A stretch of 60,678 nucleotides of DNA. Source: Pseudolactococcus piscium. GTDB taxonomy: Bacteria > Bacillota > Bacilli > Lactobacillales > Streptococcaceae. Every line of letters begins with the position of its first letter. Positions within the stretch are counted from its first letter, which is position 1. Position numbers and translations under genes: made by a program. Shown piece by piece: positions 16,693 to 26,023 of this stretch. The DNA lies in NCBI RefSeq assembly GCF_002441695.1, contig NZ_JXJW01000018.1:1-60678 (forward strand), written 5' to 3'. Under the pieces are notes generated by a model. That model did not search any database. It was given only the letters and a program-made list of their open reading frames with translations, and was not told the DNA's origin.

Positions 16693-18063
16693 ATGTTTAA
16701 AAAAATATTAATCGCCAATCGTGGTGAAATAGCTGTACGGATTATCCGTGCGGCACGTGAATTAGGCATACAAACAGTCGCTGTTTATTCAGAAGCAGAT
16801 CGCAATGCACTACACACATTGATCGCAGATGAAGCTGTTTGTATCGGACCTGCTAAAGCTAGTGAATCATATCTAAATATGCATCAGATTATCTCTGCTG
16901 CAGTTACGCTAGGGGCTGAAGCCATTCATCCGGGATTTGGTTTTTTGAGTGAGAATTCAAAATTTGCTAACCTATGTGAAGAAGTCGGTGTTAAATTTAT
17001 CGGACCATCAGCGCTTGTTATGGACACGATGGGAGACAAAATTAATGCCCGTGCGCAAATGCTTGCGGCTAATGTCCCTGTTATTCCAGGGTCAGATGGA
17101 GAAGTCTATGATGCGACACAAGCACTTGAAGTGGCGCAAAAAATAGGCTATCCTGTCATGCTCAAAGCATCAGCTGGTGGTGGCGGAAAAGGCATTCGTA
17201 AGGTTAATTCTCAAGATGAATTACTGCCGAATTTCTCATCTGCCCAAGCCGAAGCCCAAGCAGCATTTGGTAATGGCGCCATGTATATGGAACGTGTCAT
17301 TTATCCTGCACGTCATATCGAAGTACAGATTTTGGCTGATGAATTTGGTCATGTTGTGCATCTTGGTGAACGGGATTGCTCACTACAACGCAATAACCAA
17401 AAAGTGCTTGAAGAAGCGCCATCTATTGCCATTGGTAAAACCTTACGTGCTGAGATTGGTGCAGCTGCAGTAGCAGCGGCTAAACATGTTGGCTATGAAA
17501 ATGCGGGTACGATAGAATTTCTACTTGATGAAGCATCAGGCAAGTTTTATTTCATGGAAATGAACACGCGTATCCAGGTTGAGCACCCTGTAACCGAATT
17601 TGTGACTGGTGTAGACATTGTCAAAAACCAAATCAAGATTGCAGCAGGTGAAGCATTAGGGTTTACCCAAGATGATATTAAAATCAAAGGCCATGCCATT
17701 GAGTGTCGGATTAATGCTGAGAATCCTAAGTTTAACTTTGCACCGAGTCCGGGTAAGATTACAGATTTATATCTACCATCAGGTGGTGTAGGGCTTCGTG
17801 TTGACTCTGCCATGTATCAAGGCTATACGATTCCACCCTATTATGATAGTATGATTGCCAAAGTCATCGTTCATGGTGAAAATCGTTTTGAAGCCTTGAT
17901 GAAGATGCAACGGGCACTTTTCGAGCTTGAAGTTGAAGGTGTACATACCAATGCAGAATTCCAGTTAGACTTAATTTCTGATCGGCATGTGATTGCAGGA
18001 GATTATGATACTGCCTTTCTAGGAGAAGTATTTTTACCGACATATTTGAAAAAAGAGGATTGA
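16693..18063 (+). CDS. accC: Biotin carboxylase subunit of acetyl-CoA carboxylase
   Basis: 456 residues, ATP-grasp enzyme that carboxylates biotin on AccB. Seen: N-terminal KILIANRGEIAVRI, the glycine-rich ATP loop KASAGGGGKGIR, and the metal/substrate segment EMNTRIQVEHPVTE. Standard length. Confidence 0.96.
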   Translation: MFKKILIANRGEIAVRIIRAARELGIQTVAVYSEADRNALHTLIADEAVCIGPAKASESYLNMHQIISAAVTLGAEAIHPGFGFLSENSKFANLCEEVGVKFIGPSALVMDTMGDKINARAQMLAANVPVIPGSDGEVYDATQALEVAQKIGYPVMLKASAGGGGKGIRKVNSQDELLPNFSSAQAEAQAAFGNGAMYMERVIYPARHIEVQILADEFGHVVHLGERDCSLQRNNQKVLEEAPSIAIGKTLRAEIGAAAVAAAKHVGYENAGTIEFLLDEASGKFYFMEMNTRIQVEHPVTEFVTGVDIVKNQIKIAAGEALGFTQDDIKIKGHAIECRINAENPKFNFAPSPGKITDLYLPSGGVGLRVDSAMYQGYTIPPYYDSMIAKVIVHGENRFEALMKMQRALFELEVEGVHTNAEFQLDLISDRHVIAGDYDTAFLGEVFLPTYLKKED

Positions 18064-18072
18064 TAATAGATT

Positions 18073-18957
18073 ATGGCTTTATTTAATAAAAAAAGTAAAT
18101 ATATTCGCATCAATCCAAATCGATCGAGAAGTGGTGATAAAAGTACGCTACCAGAAGTACCAGATGAGCTTTTTGCCAAATGTCCAGGTTGTAAACATAC
18201 GATTTATAGCAAGGATTTGGGTGTAGAAAAAGTTTGTCCCTTCTGTGCCTATAATTTCAGAATTTCAGCTATGGATCGGCTTAGCCTTGTTGCAGATGCT
18301 GATACGTTTACAGAATTTTTCACTGGGATTGACTCAGAAGATCCATTAAACTTTCCTGGTTATGTTGAGAAGTTAGCTGCTACCAAGGCTAAAACAGGCC
18401 TTGATGAGGCTGTGCTAACAGGTCTTGCGACGATTAAAGGTCAAAAAACAGCACTTGCCATCATGGATTCTACTTTTATTATGGCATCTATGGGAACAGT
18501 TGTTGGTGAAAAAATCACGAGATTGTTTGAGTATGCGACTGATGAAAAACTCCCAGTAGTCATCTTCACAGCATCAGGTGGTGCCAGGATGCAAGAAGGC
18601 ATTATGAGTTTGATGCAGATGGCTAAGATATCAGCTGCTGTAAAACGCCATAGCAATGCTGGCTTGTTGTACCTGACCATCTTGACTGACCCAACGACTG
18701 GTGGAGTTACAGCATCATTTGCCATGCTAGGAGATATTATACTAGCGGAACCACAAACCATGATTGGGTTTGCTGGCCGCCGGGTGATTGAGCAAACAGT
18801 ACGGGAAGATTTACCTGAAGACTTCCAAAAAGCAGAATTTTTGAAGGCGCATGGGTTTGTCGATAAAATCGTCAAGCGTATGGAGTTGCCAGGTGTTATT
18901 GGTCAGATTTTGAAACTCCATAGTCAAGATAACAAAGGAGGACATGAACATGCCTGA
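18073..18957 (+). CDS. accD: Acetyl-CoA carboxylase carboxyltransferase, beta subunit
   Basis: 294 residues. An N-terminal zinc ribbon with Cys37, Cys40, Cys55 and Cys58 precedes the crotonase-fold carboxyltransferase domain ([25 protein letters not shown]). It works as an alpha2beta2 complex with AccA. The stop overlaps the start of accA. Confidence 0.96.
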   Translation: MALFNKKSKYIRINPNRSRSGDKSTLPEVPDELFAKCPGCKHTIYSKDLGVEKVCPFCAYNFRISAMDRLSLVADADTFTEFFTGIDSEDPLNFPGYVEKLAATKAKTGLDEAVLTGLATIKGQKTALAIMDSTFIMASMGTVVGEKITRLFEYATDEKLPVVIFTASGGARMQEGIMSLMQMAKISAAVKRHSNAGLLYLTILTDPTTGGVTASFAMLGDIILAEPQTMIGFAGRRVIEQTVREDLPEDFQKAEFLKAHGFVDKIVKRMELPGVIGQILKLHSQDNKGGHEHA

Positions 18958-19708
18958 TAGTGCAAATAGAATTGTGCAACTTGCAAGAAGTCAAGACCGG
19001 TTGACAACACGTGACTATGCTAAAAAAGTCTTTGAAGACTTCATCGAATTTCATGGGGATCGTAATTTCAGAGATGATGGTGCCATCCTTGGTGGGATTG
19101 CTAGTCTTGCTGGTCGTCCTGTGACGATTGTCGGGATTCAAAAAGGTAAGAGCCTGCAAGATAATCTGAATCGTAATTTTGGTCAACCCCATCCTGAAGG
19201 TTACCGTAAGGCACTACGCTTAATGAAGCAAGCCGAAAAATTTGGTAGACCCGTTATCACCTTTATCAATACAGCTGGTGCCTTTCCAGGTTCTGGTGCT
19301 GAGGAGCGTGGTCAGGGTGAAGCGATCGCAAGAAATTTACTTGAGATGAGTGACCTAAAAGTACCAGTTATCGCCATTATAAACGGTGAGGGTGGGTCTG
19401 GTGGTGCACTTGCCTTGGCAGTTGCTGACCGTGTTTGGATGCTAGAAAATACCATGTACAGCATCTTATCACCAGAAGGCTTCGCGACGATTCTTTGGAA
19501 GGATTCCTCACGAGCACCTGAAGCAGCTGAGCTATTGAAGATCACCTCAAAAGACTTACTTGCAAATGGTGTCATCGATAAAATTATTCCAGAGGAAGAT
19601 ACGATTGCCTTGCTAAAAGCTGCCTTGATTAGTGAACTTGACGCGTTAACAAGTATGACGACAGAAGATCTAGTCGAAGCACGTTACCAAAGGTTTAGAA
19701 AATATTAA
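18950..19708 (+). CDS. accA: Acetyl-CoA carboxylase carboxyltransferase, alpha subunit
   Basis: 252 residues, crotonase fold: [17 protein letters not shown] and [12 protein letters not shown] are visible. ATG 18950 is favoured because AAAGGAGG ends 8 bases before it. ATG 18944 would be only 2 bases away. It overlaps accD by 8 bases, consistent with coupled 1:1 synthesis. Last gene of the fab operon. Confidence 0.95.
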   Translation: MPDSANRIVQLARSQDRLTTRDYAKKVFEDFIEFHGDRNFRDDGAILGGIASLAGRPVTIVGIQKGKSLQDNLNRNFGQPHPEGYRKALRLMKQAEKFGRPVITFINTAGAFPGSGAEERGQGEAIARNLLEMSDLKVPVIAIINGEGGSGGALALAVADRVWMLENTMYSILSPEGFATILWKDSSRAPEAAELLKITSKDLLANGVIDKIIPEEDTIALLKAALISELDALTSMTTEDLVEARYQRFRKY

Positions 19709-19731
19709 AAAACGCGATGACGCGTTTTTTT
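19707..19731 (+). terminator. Terminator of the fab/acc operon
   Basis: AAAAAACGCG, loop ATGA, CGCGTTTTTTT, overlapping the accA stop codon. Confidence 0.9.
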
Positions 19732-19969
19732 GTGGCCTTCTTTCAATTAAGCAGACTAGGGTAAGGCTTTGGAACATCTCGCCTAATGCTGATATTTTTA
19801 GTATAATAAATGGTAGCGCACCTCATGGTGCTAAAAATTAGTCAAGTGGCCCTAACCCCAAAATTGACGTAAACAAAGCGCATACAGATAATGCCTCATG
19901 TATGTTAATCCAGTCACCACAATCCAGTCGTGATGATATGTCCATTACAAAGTCAACGAAAAGAGACCC
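19732..19969 (+). other. Leader region with hairpins before the FAD dehydrogenase
   Basis: No gene seen. A TATAAT lies at 19802-19807 without a convincing -35. Downstream are a TAG-CACC/GGTG-CTA hairpin (about 19813-19832), a CATAC/GTATG hairpin (about 19881-19904) and the direct repeat AATCCAGTC at 19907-19915 and 19921-19929. This makes a transcribed leader of about 160 bases. It matches no riboswitch class I know. Confidence 0.4.
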
Positions 19970-21571
19970 ATGCTTAGAATTACACAAATCAAATTATCTA
20001 TCCAGGATGACCTAGCAGCTGTTAAAGCGCAAGTTGCTAAAAAACTCAAAATTAAGCCTGTTGATATCCTTTCTTTCAGGATTTACAAAGAATCTATTGA
20101 TGCCAGAAAACGTGGTGAAATTAACTTTATCTACACGGTAGATATTCGTGTGGCAGATGAAAGTCGTTTTTTAACAGGTAAATTTAAAAATGTTGCCATG
20201 ACACCAGATCTAACCTATAAAAATCCTCAGATGGGCACGACGAAACTCGCACATAGACCTGTTGTGATTGGCTTTGGACCAGCAGGCATGTACGCCGCAC
20301 TCTTGCTCGCTCAGATGGGCTACAAACCCCTTGTCCTAGAACGTGGTGAAGCTGTCGATGAACGTGTGAAGTCAATCGATGACTTCTGGGAAGCAGGCAA
20401 ATTAAATCCTCACTCAAACGTCCAATTTGGAGAAGGCGGCGCAGGGACCTTTTCAGATGGTAAATTGACCAGTCGTGTTAAGGATTTACGGGGGAGAAAA
20501 GTCCTGTCAGAATTTGTCAATGCAGGTGCACCTGAGGAAATCCTTTATAAAGCACACCCCCACGTTGGGACAGACTTACTGCGTGATATCGTTAAAAATA
20601 TCCGAAAAGAAATCATCTCACTGGGTGGTGAGGTTAGATTTAATACCCAAGTCAACCATGTTGAAATCAATGATAACAAACTGGAAGGGCTGACCTTGAC
20701 CTCTGGTGAGTTTATTCAGGCACAACAGGCCATTTTAGCGATTGGTCATAGTGCCAGAGATACCTTTGGTGAGCTCTATCGGGATGGGGTCAAGATGACA
20801 GCAAAACCCTTCGCCGTAGGTGTCCGTGTGGAACATCCCCAGACAGTCATCGACAAGGCGCAGTATAAGGAATTTGCAGGCCATCCAAGATTGGGTGCAG
20901 CAGAGTATCGCTTGACCCATAAAGCTAAAAACGGTCGAGGTGTGTATACATTTTGTATGTGCCCAGGAGGACTTGTCGTTGCCTCTGCTTCCGAAGTAGG
21001 TCATCTCGTCACAAATGGCATGAGTGAACATGCCAGAGACCAACATAATGCTAACAGTGGTCTTTTGGTACAAGTCTTTCCTGAAGACTTTGGGAGTGAA
21101 CATCCACTGGCAGGTATCGACTTCCAAAGAGCACTTGAAAAGAAAGCCTATGAACTTGGTGGGCGTACTTATCAGGCCCCAGCACAGTTAGTCGGCGATT
21201 TTCTAAAGGGACAACCGTCAACGGCAATGGGCAGTGTTACCCCTAGTTATTCTTTAGGCGTCATGCCAACTGATCTGACAGCCCTATTTCCAGACTATAT
21301 CTCAGATGCGCTTAAAGACGCACTGATAGGCCTGGATAAAAAAATGCATGGCTTTGCCATGTCAGATGCGGTCATGACTGGCGTGGAGTCACGCTCATCT
21401 TCGCCCCTTAGAATTAATCGGGATGAAGCAAACTTCCAATCAGAGTCCACAACAGGCATCTACCCAAGTGGAGAAGGTGCAGGATTCGCAGGCGGTATCG
21501 TCTCAGCAGCCATTGATGGCCTCAAATGTGCGGAAGCCTTAATCAGTCAGTTTGCTCCTGCCGAGGTGTGA
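19970..21571 (+). CDS. FAD-dependent dehydrogenase (COG2509 family)
   Basis: 533 residues, soluble. An N-terminal ~95-residue domain (LRITQIKLSIQDD...) precedes a Rossmann FAD domain with VIGFGPAGMYAALLLA and LERGE. GEGGAGTFSDGKLTSR and the C-terminal YPSGEGAGFAGGIVSAA are hallmarks of the uncharacterised 'NAD(P)/FAD-dependent oxidoreductase' family that is common in Firmicutes. Substrate unknown. Single gene behind a structured leader. Confidence 0.85.
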   Translation: MLRITQIKLSIQDDLAAVKAQVAKKLKIKPVDILSFRIYKESIDARKRGEINFIYTVDIRVADESRFLTGKFKNVAMTPDLTYKNPQMGTTKLAHRPVVIGFGPAGMYAALLLAQMGYKPLVLERGEAVDERVKSIDDFWEAGKLNPHSNVQFGEGGAGTFSDGKLTSRVKDLRGRKVLSEFVNAGAPEEILYKAHPHVGTDLLRDIVKNIRKEIISLGGEVRFNTQVNHVEINDNKLEGLTLTSGEFIQAQQAILAIGHSARDTFGELYRDGVKMTAKPFAVGVRVEHPQTVIDKAQYKEFAGHPRLGAAEYRLTHKAKNGRGVYTFCMCPGGLVVASASEVGHLVTNGMSEHARDQHNANSGLLVQVFPEDFGSEHPLAGIDFQRALEKKAYELGGRTYQAPAQLVGDFLKGQPSTAMGSVTPSYSLGVMPTDLTALFPDYISDALKDALIGLDKKMHGFAMSDAVMTGVESRSSSPLRINRDEANFQSESTTGIYPSGEGAGFAGGIVSAAIDGLKCAEALISQFAPAEV

Positions 21572-21644
21572 GGGGTGGAATTTGAACTAAATATTTTGTA
21601 GTTTTTTCTTGTTTAGTTGGGTAAATATGACAAAAAATCTAATG

Positions 21645-21675
21645 TTGACTTTTTTAGCCGATTTTTTAGTATAAT
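21645..21675 (+). promoter_or_regulatory. Promoter of the restriction-modification genes
   Basis: TTGACT (21645-21650) and TATAAT (21670-21675) separated by 19 bases, in a T-rich stretch upstream of the methyltransferase. Confidence 0.6.
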
Positions 21676-21708
21676 AGAAAAATAAAATAAAATAAGGAGA
21701 TTGATTTC

Positions 21709-22932
21709 GTGATTGAAAACGATGTAACTGTAAGTGCTCCATATACCTTGGCAAGTTTTTTTGGAGGTGTGGGTGGCATTGATTTGGGTTTTGAACAGAC
21801 CAAAAAGTTCAGTTCGGTGTTCATCAATGAATTCGACAAAAATGCTCAGGAAACAATTTCTTTAAATTTCCCTGATGTTAAGCTTGACCGTCGAGATATT
21901 CATGCTGTTGATACAGATACTGATGATGTACCAGATACTGATGTAATTGTTGGAGGCTTTCCTTGTCAGGCTTTCTCTATTGCGGGGTATCGAAAAGGTT
22001 TTAGTGATGATAGAGGGGACTTGTTTTTTGAACTATATCGTATTATTAAAAAGCATCAACCAAAGGCTATTTTTATTGAAAATGTTAAAAACTTAGTAAC
22101 ACATGATCACAGTAATACTTTTCGTGTTATTCGTGAGTATCTAACTTTAGCTGGATATTATGTGAAGTGGAAAGTTTTAAATGGAAAAGATTATGGAAAT
22201 ATACCGCAGAACCGAGAGCGTATTTATATTGTAGGTTTTTCTGATAAAAATTCATTTGACAATTTTAATTTTCCGGAAGAGATTGCATTGACAGCTAAAC
22301 TCTCTGATGTAATTGATTTTCATAGTAAGCAAGATGATAAATACTATTATGTGTCAGGTCGTCAGCCTTTTTATGAACAACTTGTTAATGAAATCACTTC
22401 TCAAGAATCCATTTATCAATGGCGTCGTCAATATGTTCGTGAAAACAAAAGTGGTGTAGTGCCGACTCTTACTGCAAACATGGGGACGGGAGGTCACAAT
22501 GTTCCCTTGATTAAGTCCGATACTGGTATTCGTAAGCTTACACCAAGAGAAACTTTTAATGTTCAAGGATTCCCAAAGGACTTTCAATTACCAGAGAAGC
22601 TAGCTAATGGTTCATTGTATAAACAAGCTGGAAATTCTGTTGTTGTTCCAGTAATTAAGCGTATTGCAGCCAATATATCGAAGTCTTTAGATGTAGGTCA
22701 AGCAGATGCTAAACCTTATAGTCCATCAAGTAAATACAGTCTTTTCCATGTCATTATGAATGGAAGACTTGAAGGTGAGAGTGGATTTGTAAAAGAGTTT
22801 AATTCTATGAAAGAATTGAATAAATACTGTGCGGACCATGCTATTAAGGTGCTTGAAGAGGAACAATATTTAAAGACTATTCATAGAAATAGTGTAGAAG
22901 AGTTTTATATTGTACTAAATTCTTCACAATAA
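21709..22932 (+). CDS. DNA (cytosine-5) methyltransferase
   Basis: 407 residues, type II modification enzyme. Motif I SFFGGVGGIDLGFE binds SAM, motif IV GGFPCQAFS has the nucleophile Cys86, motif VI is ENV (124-126), motif VIII QNRERIY (167-173), and motif X GNSVVVPVIKR (about 307). The target-recognition part contains QWRRQYVRENKSG and TLTANMGTGGHNVP. About 80 residues follow motif X, an unusual tail. Starts with GTG, with AAGGAG 9 bases upstream. It sits with the endonuclease gene on an AT-rich segment that looks different from its neighbours, suggesting transfer. Confidence 0.93.
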   Translation: MIENDVTVSAPYTLASFFGGVGGIDLGFEQTKKFSSVFINEFDKNAQETISLNFPDVKLDRRDIHAVDTDTDDVPDTDVIVGGFPCQAFSIAGYRKGFSDDRGDLFFELYRIIKKHQPKAIFIENVKNLVTHDHSNTFRVIREYLTLAGYYVKWKVLNGKDYGNIPQNRERIYIVGFSDKNSFDNFNFPEEIALTAKLSDVIDFHSKQDDKYYYVSGRQPFYEQLVNEITSQESIYQWRRQYVRENKSGVVPTLTANMGTGGHNVPLIKSDTGIRKLTPRETFNVQGFPKDFQLPEKLANGSLYKQAGNSVVVPVIKRIAANISKSLDVGQADAKPYSPSSKYSLFHVIMNGRLEGESGFVKEFNSMKELNKYCADHAIKVLEEEQYLKTIHRNSVEEFYIVLNSSQ

Positions 22933-22950
22933 TATTTGGAGGGGTCTATC

Positions 22951-24573
22951 ATGGCAATGTGGGAGAATCTTCCTGAAAAGCAAAGAAAATATTATAGGAA
23001 GTTAATACTCAGCTTTGCTAGTCTTAGCGAAGCTTTTTCGCAGAAGTCTGAATCTTTGGAGGGTGATATACACGTAGCTCCTATAGTTAATTCAAAGTTT
23101 CAGGAAACTGTTTTTCAACGTAGTTTTAATGCCCATGGTGAGGATTATGGTAATACTTCTTATGATGCCTCAGTTGTAGTTGATAATGAACATAAATACA
23201 TTATCGGACTTAAATCATTTGGTATTGCTTCTGGGGATCAAAAAATAGCGCAGTTCAAACGTCCACAAGCAGAACTTGGATGGAGAAGTATTTTTACCGA
23301 GATAACCGAAAATGCAAAGGGAGAAAAAACAAAGGCTGAGATAGATGAAATTAATGAACCACTTTATCGGAAATTAGCGGTAGATATTTCTAAACTTAGA
23401 AATGAAAGAATTGCCTCTTCTAAGGAAAACCTAAGAGGATTGGAACCCAATGATATTACTAATGTTGAAGCTGTCTATCATTACTTGATGCCCTCTAAAA
23501 AAGAAAATTCTCCTCAAATATCTGTTGGTGAAGTTCCGTATTATGATATAGATATTAAAAATATTGTAATTGAAGGTTGTACTAGTGTTAAAAAACCAAT
23601 GAATTTTAAGTTTAATGATGGAAGACATCATTATAAATATACTGAGGCAGATAGTCAACTTTTAATGTTCTTTGATAAAACATCATTAGAGAATTGGGAT
23701 GTAAAATATGTGGAAGATCCTTTTAACATCTTTGCCCGACTAGGTTCTATATCTAACGAAGTTGAACAGACTCAAATTGAAGATCATTTTGCAATTAGTC
23801 ATTCATTTTCTTGGAAAATTAATATTAGGCCAGTATCTGGATTTAATCAATTCATGGGATTACCTAAAAACTCAACGAAATCTATTCAATCTTTGATAAA
23901 TGCAGTAAATAAAAATTTTTCAGAAACCAATGAGATAAAAGAGTTTATAACTCTTTTAGAAAAATATAAACAAGATTATGAAATCTTACCAATTCTACCA
24001 AATCAAGCAAGATATTTAAGACGTGATGAAATTATAGAACAAAGCAAAAAAATTTCGGTTTCAACTATCCCTACCAATAGTTTAGAAGAGAATTTTTTCG
24101 TTCCGGAGTATCCAATTACAAAATTAGTTATGAAATATTTGTTTCGATCAGCAAATGAAATTTATATCCCTATTCCTAGTTCAAAAAGATTTCACAATGC
24201 TTATCCCGATTTTTTTGGAAAAGATTATGGTATTTTAGAGGGTAAAAAATTTAAGTTGCCTATTAAAGATAGACAGTTTAAATTGGAATTTTTACCATCT
24301 CATACAGTAATTAATGCACAGATTGTGCAAGATGATGGGAAGGGGATTCAATCATCAGGAAGTCAAGATGTTCTGGGAAAATGGATTCTTCAAAAAATTT
24401 TTCAATTACCTGAATTTACACCATTAACATCTGAGCGTATGGTTGAAATGGAGATAAATGGCATTCGTTTGATTAAGTATTCTGATGCTGATAACCATAT
24501 AGGAATAGAATTTATCTGGATTGATGATGAAAAACTTCCTGTGGATTATTTGGATAATAGCTTATTCGGTTAA
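22951..24573 (+). CDS. Type II restriction endonuclease, NgoFVII/B3-like C-terminus
   Basis: 540 residues. The C-terminal ~120 residues (about 403-520: YIPIPSSKRFH, FFG, INAQIVQDDGKGIQSSG, LGKWILQKIF) resemble the B3-like DNA-binding domain of NgoFVII-type enzymes. The N-terminal part has YDASVVVDNE...GLKSFG, which could be a PD-(D/E)XK core with Asp72 and Lys88, but Gly is at the usual acidic position. ATG 22951 has GGAGGGG upstream and lies 18 bases after the methyltransferase stop. The pairing with a C5 methylase supports the assignment. By analogy with NgoFVII a GC-rich 4-5 bp site is possible. Confidence 0.75.
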   Translation: MAMWENLPEKQRKYYRKLILSFASLSEAFSQKSESLEGDIHVAPIVNSKFQETVFQRSFNAHGEDYGNTSYDASVVVDNEHKYIIGLKSFGIASGDQKIAQFKRPQAELGWRSIFTEITENAKGEKTKAEIDEINEPLYRKLAVDISKLRNERIASSKENLRGLEPNDITNVEAVYHYLMPSKKENSPQISVGEVPYYDIDIKNIVIEGCTSVKKPMNFKFNDGRHHYKYTEADSQLLMFFDKTSLENWDVKYVEDPFNIFARLGSISNEVEQTQIEDHFAISHSFSWKINIRPVSGFNQFMGLPKNSTKSIQSLINAVNKNFSETNEIKEFITLLEKYKQDYEILPILPNQARYLRRDEIIEQSKKISVSTIPTNSLEENFFVPEYPITKLVMKYLFRSANEIYIPIPSSKRFHNAYPDFFGKDYGILEGKKFKLPIKDRQFKLEFLPSHTVINAQIVQDDGKGIQSSGSQDVLGKWILQKIFQLPEFTPLTSERMVEMEINGIRLIKYSDADNHIGIEFIWIDDEKLPVDYLDNSLFG

Positions 24574-24702
24574 GAAGATTCGATTAAAGAACTTCACAAA
24601 CCAACAAATGACGGTAGAACAAAATCTGTAGTTGAGATGCATTTGAGATTCTTAGAAGCTATCGATTATAAGTTATATAAGTACTTAATAAATACAATTT
24701 AA
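24574..24702 (+). pseudogene. In-frame protein-like fragment after the endonuclease
   Basis: Directly after the endonuclease TAA the same frame stays open for 42 codons (EDSIKELHKPTNDGRT...YKYLINTI) before the next stop at 24700-24702. There is no start codon with a ribosome site at its beginning. It may be the tail of a longer ancestral protein cut by a stop mutation, or a remnant of a gene interrupted by the insertion. It may also be chance. Confidence 0.3.
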
Positions 24703-24820
24703 GATGATCGGTTTACAAATATATCAAAAAAGAACGATATTCTAGCAAGTGTTGTACCTTCATAAGTCATTATTAATAAATACCAGACATAAGCACAGTC
24801 TATCAGCTCTTATATACCCA
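24703..24820. other. Gene-free AT-rich spacer
   Basis: Together with the fragment before it this makes a 317-base gap between the endonuclease stop and the terminal stop of the minus-strand hydrolase. I see no open frame, promoter or repeat in it. Confidence 0.5.
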
Positions 24821-24852
24821 AAACCCCCACGACATCATTATCGTGGGGGTTT
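24821..24852. terminator. Bidirectional terminator-like hairpin
   Basis: AAACCCCCACGA and TCGTGGGGGTTT form a perfect 12-bp stem with an 8-base loop. T-runs are short on both sides. It separates the restriction genes from the convergent hydrolase. Confidence 0.75.
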
Positions 24853-24890
24853 GTCATGAAATGAACTAGTCAACACATGAAACAGTCTCG

Positions 24891-25874
24891 TTAATCAAGG
24901 TCAACAATCTGTGGGTCAAACGGCAAATCAAACCATTTGACTTCGTGTCTGTTGTGGATCATATCATCGGTCATGGCCATACGATAGACAGTCGGATTAT
25001 CATAAGTGGTCATATAGTAGGCTTTTTCGGTTGTACTCATGATGCCAGTGTACTGGGTATAATCTGAGACACCAGTAGATGGGATATTTAAGCCTTTGGG
25101 TACTGATACCATACCTAGGATATGTAAGATATTTGTAACTGCTTGATCAATCGTAGTAGCCGCAGGTAAGTATTGACGGCCAAATGCTGCACGGACAAAG
25201 CGATCAGGTGGTGTGTAAGATCCGGGTAGCCCTTGAGTGCCAGTGCCTTGACTGAATTGTGATGCTGTCACATGATTGAACTGTTTATTTGGGAATGCTT
25301 GTGGTTGTATGTGTAAATAATTATTTAAGTTTTTGATATGCCAGTCTAAGTTTGGTGTATTTGTCATCACACCAACGGGGTTATCGAGGAGGGTTAAGTC
25401 ACCACCTCGTGCTTCGATGACTGCTGCTTGCCCAGTTTGATCTGTTAAGATATAGTGTAAGGGTAGTGTTGGTGCGCCATTATCAGGGATGACCAAGGCG
25501 ATGTCAGCTATCTTTTCTGCTATTTCAGATAGGGTTGCAAAATTACCCAGCAGATAGGTAATCAATTCATGTGGCGCCAGATTAAGCTTATCTGCGAGTG
25601 GTTTTTTTTCTAAGACAATCTCATTTGCAAAATATAATTCAGCCATGGCCAAACCATGTTCGTTAAAGCCATCAGCAATCACGATCTCATCTTCATAACT
25701 TGCACCTGCTCCCATGATGGCATATTGGGTTGTTTGCTTGCCACTAAAATTTGTTTGGAAATTAAATTGTCGTGGTAAAAATACAGGACGCCCATCTAAA
25801 ACCTGAGAAAAATCCATGGTCCTAGCGAGAAAAAGGTCATTTGCTTCTGTTTGATAGGTCAATGATGTGCACAT
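24891..25874 (-). CDS. Choloylglycine hydrolase family (bile salt hydrolase/penicillin V acylase)
   Basis: 327 residues, N-terminal-nucleophile amidase. With ATG 25874 the second residue is Cys (MCTSLTYQ), which becomes the N-terminal nucleophile after Met removal. A TTG 18 bases upstream would bury it, and a near-consensus AGCAGG is 7 bases before the ATG. Arg18 and Asp21 in LARTMDF, Asn175 in TNTPNLDW and the Arg in PPDRFVRAAF fit the catalytic set. No signal peptide, so it is cytoplasmic. It looks closer to YxeI-like penicillin V acylases than to classical bile salt hydrolases, but the substrate cannot be decided. Confidence 0.88.
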   Translation of the reverse strand: MCTSLTYQTEANDLFLARTMDFSQVLDGRPVFLPRQFNFQTNFSGKQTTQYAIMGAGASYEDEIVIADGFNEHGLAMAELYFANEIVLEKKPLADKLNLAPHELITYLLGNFATLSEIAEKIADIALVIPDNGAPTLPLHYILTDQTGQAAVIEARGGDLTLLDNPVGVMTNTPNLDWHIKNLNNYLHIQPQAFPNKQFNHVTASQFSQGTGTQGLPGSYTPPDRFVRAAFGRQYLPAATTIDQAVTNILHILGMVSVPKGLNIPSTGVSDYTQYTGIMSTTEKAYYMTTYDNPTVYRMAMTDDMIHNRHEVKWFDLPFDPQIVDLD

Positions 25875-26023
25875 AAATAAGCCTGCTTTCAATATATAAA
25901 TTAGTTAATCAAGTTGCCATACAAAATTAACTTAAGTTGATTTCACCCTCATTCTACCACTTTGTGCAAGATATGTGTCACGATGGCCTGTCAAATAGTA
26001 TTAAAAAAACTGCCTAAAGACAG

